Of a stretch of 64,000 nt of DNA, positions 45,047-57,208 are shown in pieces. Where the stretch lies: the NCBI GenBank assembly GCA_948567375.1, contig OX419758.1:50597001-50661000 (forward strand), read 5' to 3'. The position numbers and the translations under genes are program-made. This stretch comes from Lunularia cruciata. Lineage: Eukaryota > Streptophyta > Marchantiopsida > Lunulariales > Lunulariaceae. The number at the start of each line of letters is the position of its first letter. Position 1 is the stretch's first letter. Below the pieces are notes generated by a model. The model did not search any database. It was not told the DNA's origin and saw nothing but the letters and a program-made list of their open reading frames with translations.

Positions 45047-46878
45047 TGACGTATATTGATCCTAGTTGGCACTAAACTTCACAAACAACTAGATTTACTC
45101 TTTAAATGCTCACTGGAATCTAGAGGAGTCAAATAAAATACAACATAGCTTTTCATCATTCTATATCACAGTGAGTGGAAGAGAGGAAAGAATCTGTAAT
45201 TTTGGATTTTCACAAAGATAATCTATGTTTCTGAAAACATTTGGATACATTTGTCAATTCTGAAGAACAATGGGAGAGAAGGTAATCAAATGGAAGTCGG
45301 TACTTCTTGAAGAAGAGACATAGCAAGGACGCTAGATGATATCCAAGATAGAGTCTTTCTCAATGACTTCAACAATACTATATAGTAATGGGACAAAGAA
45401 CTTGAATCACCAAAGAATTGCAAGCAATAGAAAATACACAAGAGAGTTGTCGAGGAAAAATTGTTCAACCCAAACTCGTTCACCCCAAACTCATGGGGTA
45501 TCAACTCAAACGTCCAACGGATTGCCTTGAACTTATGTCCCATTCCATTTTGCCTTTTGGGGCTCTAACGTTTCTTGAATTTTTTTCTTTTTCCCTTTGC
45601 ACAATCCTTAAAGGCACAATCCTTAATTTCTCAAAGGTTTCACAAATCAATGACTTCCAAAGGCTTCTCCAACTTCTATACCATGCATCTGGGCCTTATT
45701 TGGGGAGCTTTATGTTCCATCGAGTTCTTGTCCTTTCCCTTTACACAATCTTTTAAAAGCATGAAGATCAATTTTTCAAAGGTCTCGGAAATCAATGACT
45801 TTGCTATACTTGGGCGTATTTCAAATGATATCCCTAGTGTGCTTGGCTCTAGAAAGAGAGTTTTATATGCAAAAATCAGACAAGTTGGAGAGCAAAATTT
45901 TATGCAAAATATTCACACTTGATTCTCCCTTTGAGATGAAGCAAGAAAACCTGTAGCTGCCTCGGATTCTGAAAGCTTATTTTATTTGGTTTATCCAGAC
46001 TTGACTAATTACTATTCATTCCTTGATACCCTAGAAGAATATCTTCCTCTAAATTACATGCATATCTTAACAATCATAGATCTCAAATTCATATACCATA
46101 ACATTGCAACGCCTAGCAATTTATTTTGACTAAGATTCAAATTCACATACAAGAATATAATGATTTACCTTGAACTCTAAGCATAGGACAAAAAAATGTA
46201 AAGTAAACCACATGGGGCTATATAGGTAAACCTAACAGATAGAGATGTTGGGAGACATTAAAAAGAAATTAGGACATAAAAAAGAAAATCAATCAAACCA
46301 AACAAGGAAAACTCAAGGATAAGAGGGAGATATCTTATTATTGATCAATCATTTGAGATAAAGATGGACTTGATCGCCCTTCTTAATTGATAAATAGACA
46401 TACCTAGACCTCAATTCAACAAAAAGAATTGATCTCCCCATTCAAAGCAGCTACTAATTTATTCCCATCTAAGCTATGGCAAAGGCATAGGAGTTGACAA
46501 GGAGTGGCAAGAGAGTTTTGTAGTCGTAGAGATTTAGTGATTACAGAGTGATTAAGCCTGGGATTGGGCTTTGAGTGTCATTGAGTGGGAGAAAAAAAGA
46601 GAGGATAATATTGGGAGTTCTATGGGATTGCCCTATTATCATAGTGATGATTGAGTGATTAGAATTGGGAATGGGCTTGGGCTTTGAGAGACATTGAGTG
46701 GGAAGAAAAAGAAAATTAGAAGATAGTTCTATATGATATCTTTGCAGTCTTACAAGAACCCAACTGTGGACCAAATCCAATATCCCACACAACATGATGA
46801 TATTATGCAACATAGTATCTACAATTCAGCTTTGTGGAGAAAAGGGTGCTACCATCAGTGGTTTGAGTAGTCCTATAA
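45047..46878. other. Unassigned; weak internal direct repeats
   Basis: A ~100-bp diverged direct repeat occupies about 45,555-45,660 and 45,702-45,803 (shared tttccctttgcacaatc/tttccctttacacaatc and gaaatcaatgact). A second pair, about 55 bp, is at 46,550-46,603 and 46,657-46,716 (gggctttgag, cattgagtggga). No protein family recognised. Confidence 0.45.
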
Positions 46879-47060
46879 CATATATCGTAAAAAGATGTGG
46901 CTCAATATAAGGCGAGAAGGTTGCTACAATTTATGGTAACATATATTATAGCAAGATGTGGCTCAATATAAGGCAAAAAGGTTGCTAAAATTTATGGTAA
47001 CATATATCATAGCAAAATGTGGCTCAAAATAAGGCAAGAAGGTTGCTACAATTTATGGTT
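46879..47060. repeat. Three 61-bp tandem repeats
   Basis: Units begin catatat at 46,879, 46,940 and 47,001 and contain atgtggctcaatataaggc and gttgctacaatttatggt. Flanks (gtttgagtagtcctataa and ggttcaagtactcctataat) are themselves similar. Confidence 0.85.
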
Positions 47061-48348
47061 CAAGTACTCCTATAATTGATTGAGTTGCAGAAAGTGCTTC
47101 GGTACAGAGGCCACCACCTTATCCTACTTGTCTTGAAAAATCAACTTAGGGATCCCCTTTCACACATCCTAGCAAATATTGCTGATAAGTCTTGAAATTT
47201 CTTTCTCCTCCAAAATAGAGGAAATGTGAATTGCCCTCAACCCTTGTATCTATAGTTGTATCTATCTATAATTAGTTGGGTTTGGTTCCTCATGTGGGAT
47301 ATCTGACCTATGGCAGGTTGAATGCTTGGGAAACTAGCCAACCTATGAATTTGATACTGTGCTACATTCTTTTAAAAATCAGCTCCAAAAATTTTGTGGT
47401 GGAATTTTTAAGTGGTGGATTGGTGTCCTTTGCTTAACATAAGAGATGTTGTTACTTAGGTTTAGGAATTGGGTACTTGAAACATTGATAGGAGCTTATG
47501 TAAGGTACCTTGTAGCTGCCTTTGTTGTCAATGTAATTAGTAAATCCTATAGGTGATGGCAAAGAGTGGAGAGCCAAAAAGCAAATGGGCTCTTGACACT
47601 TTGCTTTTTCAACCTTCCTTAGTTGCTTTACAAGAGAACTAGTTGGAGAAGGTGCTCTTTGACAATTCTTTATAATCAAATCGTCATCTCTTATGACTTC
47701 TACATAAGAAAAATTGTAGCTTTGGTTCTGAATGTAGGTACTTTAAACTTTGGCAAGTGCTTATGGGCTGTACACTATTGCTATCTTGGCTGGTAGTAGG
47801 ATTTGCCAACCCTACAAGTGTTGGCAAAGAGGAGAGTGTTGAAAATCAGGTAGAGCTCTTGGCACTTAATTTTCTGAACCTGCACCTGCCACATCATAGG
47901 ATACCTAGTTGGGAGAGGAGGTTCTGGTAACCACAATCTTCTACTATAGGAGGTTCTTGTACCATAAGTTCTTGTAGTAAAGGGTTCTTACATCAGATGT
48001 TCTTCTACCAAATAGATCTTGCACCTTATAGCATGGAGGTTGTAGAAGGGATAATCTCCATTGAGGGCAAATAGGCTTTCCTCCTATTTGGTCTTTGCTT
48101 TCCCTCCATTAGTTTTGCTCTTGGATGTCATCGTTCTAGAGTTTCCTCATCTATTCTCATCATATTGTTAGTTCTTGTTCTGTTTGTTTACATTTCTAGT
48201 TGTCTTTACTATGCCTCCATTTTGCTGTTGGCATAGGTAGTTAGAGTGATTTTGACATGCAAGACTCCTAATATAGCACTACCAACCCCCTATGTGCAAT
48301 TGGGTATTAGACCTTGATGTAGACTCTTTTAGCATACTCATATGGTGG
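47061..48348. other. No gene recognised
   Basis: Only short frames with no recognisable motif. Confidence 0.4.
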
Positions 48349-48353
48349 CCCAA

Positions 48354-49141
48354 TGTAATACCAATAGCTAGACAAATGATCTAGAGATGAAATTTGGTTT
48401 GGTATTATCTAGAAGGATCTTATACATGATGGACTAAGTAGATCAGATAGAGATATCACCCAAAGAGTACTTCTACAAATAGGCCAAAAACAAAACATGC
48501 TTGGTAACTTAAGAATCAATAGCTAAGCATATGATATAAAGGTGAAACATGGAGTGGTGACATCTAGAAGGATGTTATATATGATGGAGAAAGTAGATTA
48601 GATAGATGTATCACCAAAAGAGCACTTCTACTAATAGGGCACAAGCCAAAGTAGGCATGAAAACTTTAGAGGCAATTTTAGAGACCTAAACGGATGAATT
48701 AGAGCTCAAAAATGTGCAAATCAACCCCCCCTCTCTTAACAAAAGAAAGGTTGGCTTTCCCTCCTCTTGGTTTGTCTTACCATGAGATTTACAACGGTAC
48801 CTCACCCATGTGATTCTAAGATTATTATAGGAAGATTCCTTAAAAGATTCCTTAAGATTTCCGCTAGTCAAAGCTTGTTTGACCAACCAGATCGGACCAA
48901 CATGTCACCCATCCAAGGTAGTAATCTAAGGGTGGAGCTTGTTGAAAAGTCACTTATCCATGTACCTAGTCCTATGGTGGAACTTACTTGGAGGAGATCT
49001 TCTTTGGCTATATAATGAAGAGAAGGTAGAACTCTTCAGAACTCTTCATTATATATAGGTGCTCCTTTGGAGCATTGGAGGATTGAGTGTAAAACCTATG
49101 TTTTCTCTCTTGGAGAGTTCTTTTGTCCTTGGAGTATTACA
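48354..49141 (+). mobile_element. Type-C solo LTR (788 bp)
   Basis: tgtaataccaatagc start, ggagtattaca end; perfect duplication cccaa at 48,349-48,353 and 49,142-49,146. Longer than its relatives because of a ~35-bp local duplication around aactcttcagaactcttc (49,030-49,050), close to the TATA region. Confidence 0.95.
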
Positions 49142-49146
49142 CCCAA

Positions 49147-51111
49147 GTTCTTGATGGTTTTTACTCTAGTTCCTTGCCATGTCTCCCGCCTTACTTTGAG
49201 GAGGAACCTAACCCAATAGATTCTCCAATAGAGGATAATACATATGAGCCTCATTCTCCTACCATGATCTTTCCTTCACCATTATAGACCCATCACATTC
49301 AACTTCCTTCCCCCCTAGCTTTATAGATCTTCCACCACTATAGTTTTAGATCCTTCCCACAATGCCCTTAGTTTGCCCTTACATACCACTCAGCAACAAC
49401 CTACACATTCTTGCCTAGATTGTCCATAGATGGGCATTTGGTTAGCTCAGCATAAAAGATGTACGTGATGCTTGTGGATGAGGGAAAAGGCTGCCACACC
49501 ATCTCCTCCTTTAGACTCCCTTTGTATGCCAATCCTTTCTCTTTAAGCTCTACTAGACTCTTACTCTTTGTTACACTCCCTAGACCCTATTCAAACTTTC
49601 TTACTTGGGCTACCTAGGTCTCATATGTATACCAAGATTCCATTGCCACTATGATAGCTTGTGGGTTGTATGATCCCATCTTGTTATGAGCCATTTTAGC
49701 TAATGACCAATGGAGAGATGTTTCTACATAGACCTTATTGGCCTTATATCCATAATATTCTCTACTCCTACTAGTACATGGAGGTGCATTAGGACACCGT
49801 GACACAACCTCTAGGATTCAAATGTTCTTGAGAGGAGATTGGCATGCTCTTCAAGATTATTATACCATACACACATGCAACAAATAGGAGGATCCCACAA
49901 TCCTATGCTCTTTCCCTAAAGCATCATCATTTCCATCTCTCCTTGATGTTAGGCCAGGTAGGGAGATATAAACATGCAACCCAAGCAGTAGCTCCCTCTC
50001 AACCAACACCTTCTACGTTGATACTCCATCAGCCTTACATACATTCCATCCACTGGCTGAGGAAGAACTTCCCACCTTCCTCCATGATTATTAGCCAAAT
50101 GAGGAGCTGAGCTTATGGAGTCTATCTTTGCTCATGCTTTACATCATTCTTCATGTTTCTCTATGGGCAGGCCATCAAGTTGTGTCTTTGTGCAACTTAC
50201 ATGATTGTCTTTCTCCAAACATTCTTGATTTTGGTTTTCCTCTTCTCTTTGCCTTTTGTCAACATATTGCTTTTGGTCTAGTGCACTCTAAATCAGCCCA
50301 TCTATTGGGTACTTCTTGTCTCCTTGCCTTGTCTAAGGAGACTTCTAGCATTTGCCCCATTGCTATTAGAGATAGCTAGTCTCGTTCTATTTGCTTATAA
50401 TTATGTCAGTCTTTTTCTTTCTTTTTGTCCTCACATCAGTCTATTGTGGCTACTCCAAGGGTTGCAAGATGGTTATTGCAAGCATCAGGGCACCCCTTGA
50501 TCTCCAACCTAACTAGGTGGTCATCTAAGTGGATATCTTTAATGCTCTCAATACCATATCTTGCAGTGTCTTGTTTTTATGCTCTTAGTTCAATTGGGGA
50601 TAAGATCCCTTCCTTGATCCCATTTGTTTGCACATTCTATGGTATAAAGAATCCCTTGTTATATAGAAACCATACTACCTCAAGAAACCATACTACCAAC
50701 ACAAATTGCATCTGTTGAAAGTACATGCTAAGGTGATCCACTTGGGGGACCTCTTTTTGCCATAGCTCATTACACATCTCTTTGGGAGGTCATAGTTGCA
50801 TTTCCTTCTTGTCTCTTCACATCCCTCTTTGATGATACCTACATCTTAGGGCATTTGGAGGATGTGGTTCAAGCTCAAATTTTACATGCAGCCTAGAGAC
50901 CTTGGGTTATGAGTCTAAACTCGTAAATGCAAGGTGTGGAGCCCATGTGCTATTCTCACTCACTATTATTTTCCACCAAGGTTCCAATCCCCAATTGGAG
51001 GTATGAGAGTGTTGGGATCTCCACTAGGGGCAAAGGATTATTGTAGCACATTCATCTCTAACACACTTGTGCATGCCACCACCCATGTTTACTTACTCCT
51101 TAGATTGGAGA
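49147..51111 (+). pseudogene. Broken frames, probably LINE-type RT debris
   Basis: The only recognisable part is the 61-codon frame at 50,934-51,119: WSPCAILTHYYFPPRFQSPI then GGMRVLGSPLG, which fits the thumb-region block (W-S-P ... G-[IV]-[KR]-VLG-P-LG) of LINE-type RTs as I remember them. Other frames (50,128-50,718) cannot be placed. Low confidence. Confidence 0.35.
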
Positions 51112-51549
51112 TGTCATGACATTTGTAACATCAAAGCTAGGGTTGCTTGGACATTGGAGTGGTAGTGTTGGTAGTCATAGGTATTTTGGTAGCTACTCAT
51201 GGACTACTTTTTTGTGATCAAATTTTATGTTAGGGCTATCGATCATATGGTGGGACCCATTGTCACTTGCACCCTTTGTATTGTTAGTGGGGCTGTTAGG
51301 GCTAGAAACCTAGGTCAAGCAAAGGGGTATATCTTTGAACTGCATCTCCAAAGAACTCACTTCTCTGATGTTGAGCCTTTGAGTTCTTGGCTATGGTAGA
51401 CAGAGACCGACAAGTGTCACTTGGAGTCTCTTAGCTGGAGTGGATGTGGCTTGACTATAATTAGTACCCAGTTGTTGGTAGATTATTAAGTGAAAGATCA
51501 AGTACATAGTTGATTTGAGTGTGATTTAGATGAAGAAAAAATTGATTAT
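51112..51549 (+). repeat. Type-E 5' LTR, 5'-truncated
   Basis: Matches 63,540-63,985 (ggtagtgttggtagtcatag, gatcaagtacata). Its first ~110 bp are missing and replaced by the LINE-like debris. Confidence 0.8.
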
Positions 51550-52764
51550 ATTTTAGAGAAGTGAGAGTTAGGGGGAAATTGTGTGTAGGAATTGAGGGTG
51601 TTGGTAGTATTTCCAAGCTTTGTTGATCATTGGTACTTTGATCATAGTTCAAATTTCCCTCAGAGTAATTGTGAGTAGAAGCTATGTGAGATTTGATGTA
51701 AATTTAGTAGTGGGGCATACGGTGTACAAAAGCACTTGCTAAATTTCTAAGAATAAAGTCAATTTGAGATAGTGGGTGTTTAATTTGAGCCCATGGGTGA
51801 AATCAAGGATGATTTGGTGCAAATTGAGCTTGAAGTGCAAAATTAAAGGTAGAATTGGGAATCTATCTCTTGAGTTAGGGGTTTGGAGATCCACATCATC
51901 CCAATTTGACTCAAGTTGAGATTTAGCAAAAGATTTGGTGGTTAACCAATTGCAGAAGAGGTGTATCAGATTGGTGGGGGTGCCCAAAGTTGGAGGAGTT
52001 GCTCCAAAGTACCATAGCTAGTGCTCAAGTTGGGTGAAAAAGATGCTCGAGTGGGCCAGAGTTGGATGAAGCTTGGCCAAATTTGGAATTGGATGAGTTT
52101 TGAAATTTCAAGGCTTCAAGGCATAGGGTTGTGGGCTAAGAGGTGCTACAAAGAGCCAATCTGCTGGAATGAGGCTAGCTAGTTTAGATGAGTTTTTGAT
52201 CATTGTTTTGCAAAATCTGCACACCCTTCTTGATTGTGTGTTATAAGGTTTGAACCCTAAACCTCTAACTCCTAGACTGATGCCCTAGCAAATTGATCCA
52301 CCTTCACTTGTTGTCCTACTGAATGTTCTACTAATAATTGAACACATGTAGCTTTGGCTCGGATAGACAATCTGACCTTATTCTTGGTGATCCTAGTAGC
52401 TTAGGAAGTAGGTAACCACTCCTATTATATCAAATGCCAATTGGTGGCAAAGTTAATCCAATGTTGATTTATGAGCTGGAGGGTTTCATTTAGACTTCTT
52501 ATGATTGGACCCCTTCCATTCTTTGATTCGTGTTTGTGCACTATTTTTGTCTAAGGGCCTTGAATTTAGAGTATTGGTGCTCTAGTGTGCTCTCAATAGT
52601 GAAGGTGGGGTGATGACTAGTCAAACTACCTATGTTCTTTGGTGAGGTAGGAATTGATGATTTGCAGACCGTGAGAGTTTGTGTTGTGATGACATGTTTC
52701 CTTTTCTCATGGTGTAGTTATCATAGTTAGAGATACACTAGTGGGTAGTGCTCAATTGGTGGTG

Positions 52765-53165
52765 TGTAATAATATGGAGTTTAGCGACAAAGTTAGTCAA
52801 GGCTAACAAAGTAGTGAATAGGCCAAATTAGCCTAGAATATCTTAGAAGTATCTAGGAAGCTTCCTACTAGCTTAGCTTGCACCCCAAGTAAGTAGTTTC
52901 TAGAAGGAAGCTTCTAGAAGCTTCCAACCTTAGCTTGCACGCCAAGGAGGCAGCTTTAAGAAGGAAGTTTCTTGACAAGTTTCCTGATTAACTTGGCTTG
53001 CACTCCAAGAAAGCGGCTCAAGGAAGCTTCTTGAGAAGCTTCTCAAGAGCCTTGTATGCTCCTTATAAATACAAGTCATGCTAGGCATTTGGAGTTTCTC
53101 TCATTCAAATGTCCCAATGTGAGCTTCTATTGTCCTATTTCTCTCCTTGGTCTTGATCTTTTACA
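52765..53165 (+). mobile_element. Type-B solo LTR (401 bp)
   Basis: TGTAATAATATGGAGTTTAG start, gatcttttaca end, TATA box (cttataaatacaag). Perfect duplication tggtg at 52,760-52,764 and 53,166-53,170. Contains a perfect four-box heat-shock element at 52,907-52,924. Confidence 0.95.
52907..52924 (+). promoter_or_regulatory. Perfect four-box heat-shock element
   Basis: GAAGCTTCTAGAAGCTTC matches GAAnnTTCnnGAAnnTTC with no mismatch, ~150 bp upstream of the LTR TATA box. Confidence 0.6.
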
Positions 53166-53439
53166 TGGTGATGATCCTTAGTATGATACTTATGGTGGTA
53201 ACGGTTGCTATTTGAGTTACATTATCAAGATAGATTTCTTTGGGGATTCTAAAGAAGTTACACAATGGGTTTACTTAGAGAAGTGCTTGATATCAACATG
53301 TATCTCAGGTCCTATTGAGGGAGGTGATTGACTCCAAGTTACAGTTTGATACAAAAGTCGATTCAATGGAGAGTGTACTTGGTGTGTCCGCATTATTGTT
53401 GTGAGAAATGGATAAAATTTGTGGGGCCTTCAAAGGCCC

Positions 53440-54666
53440 CAAGTGCTACTCTAGTATAGTGGGTACCATTGAGTTGGATGACTTCATCCAAGAGTTTGAT
53501 AATTGGTGTGATCTGTAGCAAATGCAACACCTTACTTTGTTCAAACCCTTCATGGCATGGAAAGGGTTGTTTTACCACTTGGAGGGCCTACTAATAGATG
53601 ACTACCATGAATTTAGGAGAGCTCACTTGGAAGAGATTGAGCTATGCAGATAGTATTGGTCTTTGAACTACATCTCCATCACTTCAAGCTTGGTTGCTAG
53701 AGGTAGATTGGCAATACACACGAGTTCTAGCTCTAGTAGTGTTGGTGGATATAATGGAGGTGCACTAGTTAGAGATGGTGCTACTACAAGTGGGAGTACC
53801 ACTATATGCGGTAGTGTAGTATTGGGGTTTAAACTCATGGTGGAGTTCTTCTAGTGCTTGAGGTAGAACTACCAAGGAATGTGTATTTACAAGTTGAGGA
53901 GCTTGCAAGAATTCCACCAAAAGGCTAGAGAGAGAGCCTAAACGAGACATACAATTGCATGGGACTACTAATCAGTTTGACTCAAGGAGTTACTAAGGCC
54001 CAAGTAGTCTAGTTTTGGCATAGGATCCTGGACAATGAGTTGCAACGTAGAGTACGTGATGTTAGTTGTTATAGGCTACGTTACCTACTTTGGCAGTGGT
54101 CTTTAGTTTGGCTAAGTGCATAAGCTCAATATGGTGGAAGAGAGAGCAATGACATATGGATTTGGTAGGGAGACCTCATGTACAACTATTACATATTCTA
54201 GAGTGCAATAAAGTGCATCACACCATTTTAGCTTTCAAGGACAAAGTGGATAGCCCAAATTCTATGGAACTAGTGGAAGGCTTAGTGTAGCTAGACTCTT
54301 ACCTTCAGTTTTCGGTCAATAGTAGCCAATGAGTGGTGGTGTTGTGTGTTGGATTTGTGGTGGACCTCATCACAAGAGAGAGTACACTTAAGGTAACAAA
54401 TATGATACCTCTAGTGCATCTCAACCAACATAGAGACAAAATGACCATTGCCATAGATTTGGTCACACTAGTGACCAATGCTTTGGTCTTCACCTAGAGT
54501 TACAGCATGGTAGGGCTGCTATGGCAAGTGGTAGAGGAGATCCAAGTCATGGAGGACAAGCTATTAGAGTATCTACATCGGCCCTTGCTTTTGATACAAC
54601 CATGGCTACTCATATTGAGTAGTTGAAGTAGAGATTAGCTATCATGGCCATAGCTCAAAGGAGATC
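53440..54666 (+). pseudogene. Type-E gag, first part
   Basis: Capsid region reads ELDDFIQEFDNWCDL, then FKPFMAWKGLFYHLEG, DDYHEFRRAHLEEI. Two decayed zinc knuckles follow: CWICGGPHHKREY near 54,350 (last Cys now Tyr) and HCHRFGHTSDQCF near 54,440-54,480 (second Cys now Phe). The frame is cut at 54,666 by an LTR insertion and resumes in the same phase after it. Confidence 0.78.
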
Positions 54667-55351
54667 TGTAATACCCATTTGTGCATGTGTGTGGTATTGT
54701 GATATTTAGTTTGGTATTACAAGTACTTGAGAGATATTATTTATATAGAGATAAATTATGGATCTACATTAGTCATGGTTAGCTAAAGTTAGTCATAGCT
54801 AAGATAATGGGGACCTTATTTTAGAGGAAGTAGAAAAGATGAGCACCACTATTTTGGATTCTAGTGTGTTGACTTAGTATTATTCTTAGGTGTTTGGCTT
54901 TGAGGAAAGAGTTGAGAACTCTTGGCTCCACAAGCCTTTTTGTTTTGGATTCTTCTACAGTCCAAGGATAGCCCATGTGAAGGAATCCTTGACTTAGTGG
55001 TTGGGTCAAGATAAGATCACATGCTTAGTGGAATATGTGGATGGATATTCTTCTATACTTTTTGACTTTACTTGACTTTTAACCTAATAATTTGAGTTAT
55101 TGTGATAAATAGTAAATTTATTATGTAATTATTTCACAATTATATAAACAAGGGGTGAGGACATACTCATCATCCTTTCATTTGCAACTATCTTTCTCTC
55201 ATTGAGTTCTCTAGTGAGCAATGGATTGAGTCTTGGAGTGTTAGCCTTGGAGGAGTATGATGGAGTGAGGGTTCTTTGCCTTCTTAATCCATGGTGTGTT
55301 ACTATAATATCCATTAGAGGTTCATCTTGAGTTAGAGACAAGCCAACTCAC
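54667..55351 (+). mobile_element. Type-F solo LTR inside type-E gag
   Basis: tgtaataccc start, TATA region attatataaacaagggg near 55,138, end ccaactcac. Flanking duplication agatc at 54,662-54,666 and 55,352-55,356. Removing the insert and one agatc rejoins the gag frame in phase. A related LTR lies inverted at 56,660-57,208. Confidence 0.85.
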
Positions 55352-56650
55352 AGATCAAATTTGGGTGCTGAGGCATCCATCCCTTATGTTGTTGATAGAG
55401 ATATCTTGGACTTTATGTGTGGAACAACACAAGTAGATGCATCTACTATAGTGACTAGGAGTGTAGTATGTGCTCCAAAGCCTAGAGGAGCATAAGTGGA
55501 GTTGGATTCATAAAGAGGAGAGGCTAGTAGACAAATTAGATTTCCTTAGTCTTTCACACTTCTAAGGCACTATAGACAACATCCTTGGCTCCTAGACATC
55601 TTAGTGTAGGTGTGGTAGGTGGTGATAGAGTGTATGATAGACTAGATGCTAGTCAACCTCTTCTTACTATACAGATTGAGTCTAGCACAATGTTGAGGAA
55701 GGACGGTTAGTTGATTTTGCCCTTCTCTTTGTTCTCAACTAGTGATATGTCTACATTGAAAGTTGATCCAACTCCAATGTTCCAATTGGCTGCCACACTT
55801 TGTGAGAGAAGGGATGATGGTTCTTGTTACTAGTGTAGAGGTGGTTGATAGTGAAACTGACTTGGTTGAGGAGCATGAGATCCACTTAGCGACCAATGGT
55901 TTATGGCAGGCAACAACAACTAGATTGGAGGAGTTACCAACTAGACCTACCTTTGAGCAAGCACAGTTCACACCTAGAGTTATCCTGTTGGATAACTAAA
56001 GGAGAATTTTCTATTTGGTGGGACCTTCAAGGAAGGTCTATACACCACAATGGGTTTTATTAGACTTTGGTGCATAACCCCTTAAGTTGGAGAAGACTGT
56101 AGTTGTCGGTTTGGAGCCATGGGAGACCGATATAAAGAGGTGTCCATTTCAAATCCAAACATCTCTCTTGGAGGTGATTCTACACAATACATCACATATG
56201 AAGAGCTCATTGTCCAAATCTAGCTTGGTCATCTGATCGATAGCTCTATGGTGAGAGCTTGAGCTATTATGATGACAACAAAGCCATATGATGTGCTTGT
56301 TGGTGGAGTAGTGTTATACTCCATGGGTATAACACTACTATTGGGAGGTATTGACTATTCGGAGGAGATAACCTCTTATAGACCAATTTGGCAGTTAGAT
56401 GAGGACCAATTATGTAGCCTACCAATATACTTTAGTAGTGGTAGTCTTGGCTCACTAAAATCAAGGACCATAGCATTAATTTCAGTTTTCATTAGTTCCA
56501 TTACTTGGCTTTGTGCCTTATTGGAGTGGAATGCCTATGTAGAAGATACTCCAATATTGGAGGAGATCACTTAGATTTGGAGTACAAGTGAGATTGTTCC
56601 ATCTACCTTGGATATTCCAATGTGGAGTTTTGAAGAGGCATTGTAGCAAC
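55352..56650 (+). pseudogene. Type-E gag end and protease
   Basis: Gag continues at 55,352 (SNLGAEASIPYVVDRDILDF). Near 56,050 LLDFGA stands where an LLDSGA retropepsin site is expected. The 56,269-56,574 frame reads KPYDVLVGGVVLYSMGITL and YRPIWQLDEDQLCSLP, the second half of the protease as seen in some gypsy polyproteins of algae and seed-free plants (from memory). Stops interrupt the whole stretch. Confidence 0.68.
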
Positions 56651-56659
56651 ATGAAGATT

Positions 56660-57208
56660 TGTGAGCCGGCTTGTCTCTCACTCAAGATGAACATCCAATG
56701 GTTATATGGTTGTGCATTATAGACTAAGAAGGCAAGGAACTCCAACTCCATTGTATTCCTCCAAGGCTAACACTCCAAGACTTAAACCATTGCTCACTAG
56801 AGAACTCAATGAGAGAAAGGTAGTTACAAATGAAACAATGATGAGTATCTTGTCACCCCTAGTTTATATATTAAGAAATAGTTATGCACCAAAGTTACTA
56901 AGTTGGAGTTACTATTGGAGTAACTCAAATTACTAGGCTAAAAATCAAATAAAGTCAAAAGTCTAATGGAATATTAATACTCATGAGTAGTTCTCCTAAG
57001 CATGGGTTTGATCTTGACCTATCCACTAAGTCAAGGATTCCTTCATATGGACTATCCTTGCACTATAGAAGAATCCAAAGCAAAAAGGCTCGTGTGTCTG
57101 AGAGTTCTCAACTCTTTCCTCAAAGTTAAACACTTAGGAATAATACCAAGTCAATACACTAGAATTCAAAATATTGGTGCTCATTTGGGAGACATTACGG
57201 TTATTACA
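56660..57208 (-). mobile_element. Type-F LTR, inverted, internally deleted
   Basis: Plus-strand 56,660-57,184 is the reverse complement relative of 54,838-55,351; the rest is reduced to ~24 bp ending ttattaca. Flanks (agatt, acatc) match at only 3/5. Encoded-looking frames here (56,706-56,936; 57,002-57,180) are LTR sequence, not a gene. Confidence 0.7.

Larger units (their letters stand above)
51550..53215 (+). other. Type-E 5' leader, interrupted by a solo LTR
   Basis: Non-coding sequence between the LTR and gag, partly repeated in inverted orientation at about 58,640-59,944. No tRNA primer site recognised next to the LTR. The type-B solo LTR at 52,765-53,165 interrupts it. Confidence 0.6.

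Noticed and set aside
45286-45543. 85-codon minus-strand frame as a possible gene
   Set aside because: No recognisable motif, no neighbours, and overlaps a plus-strand frame of similar length; left unassigned.
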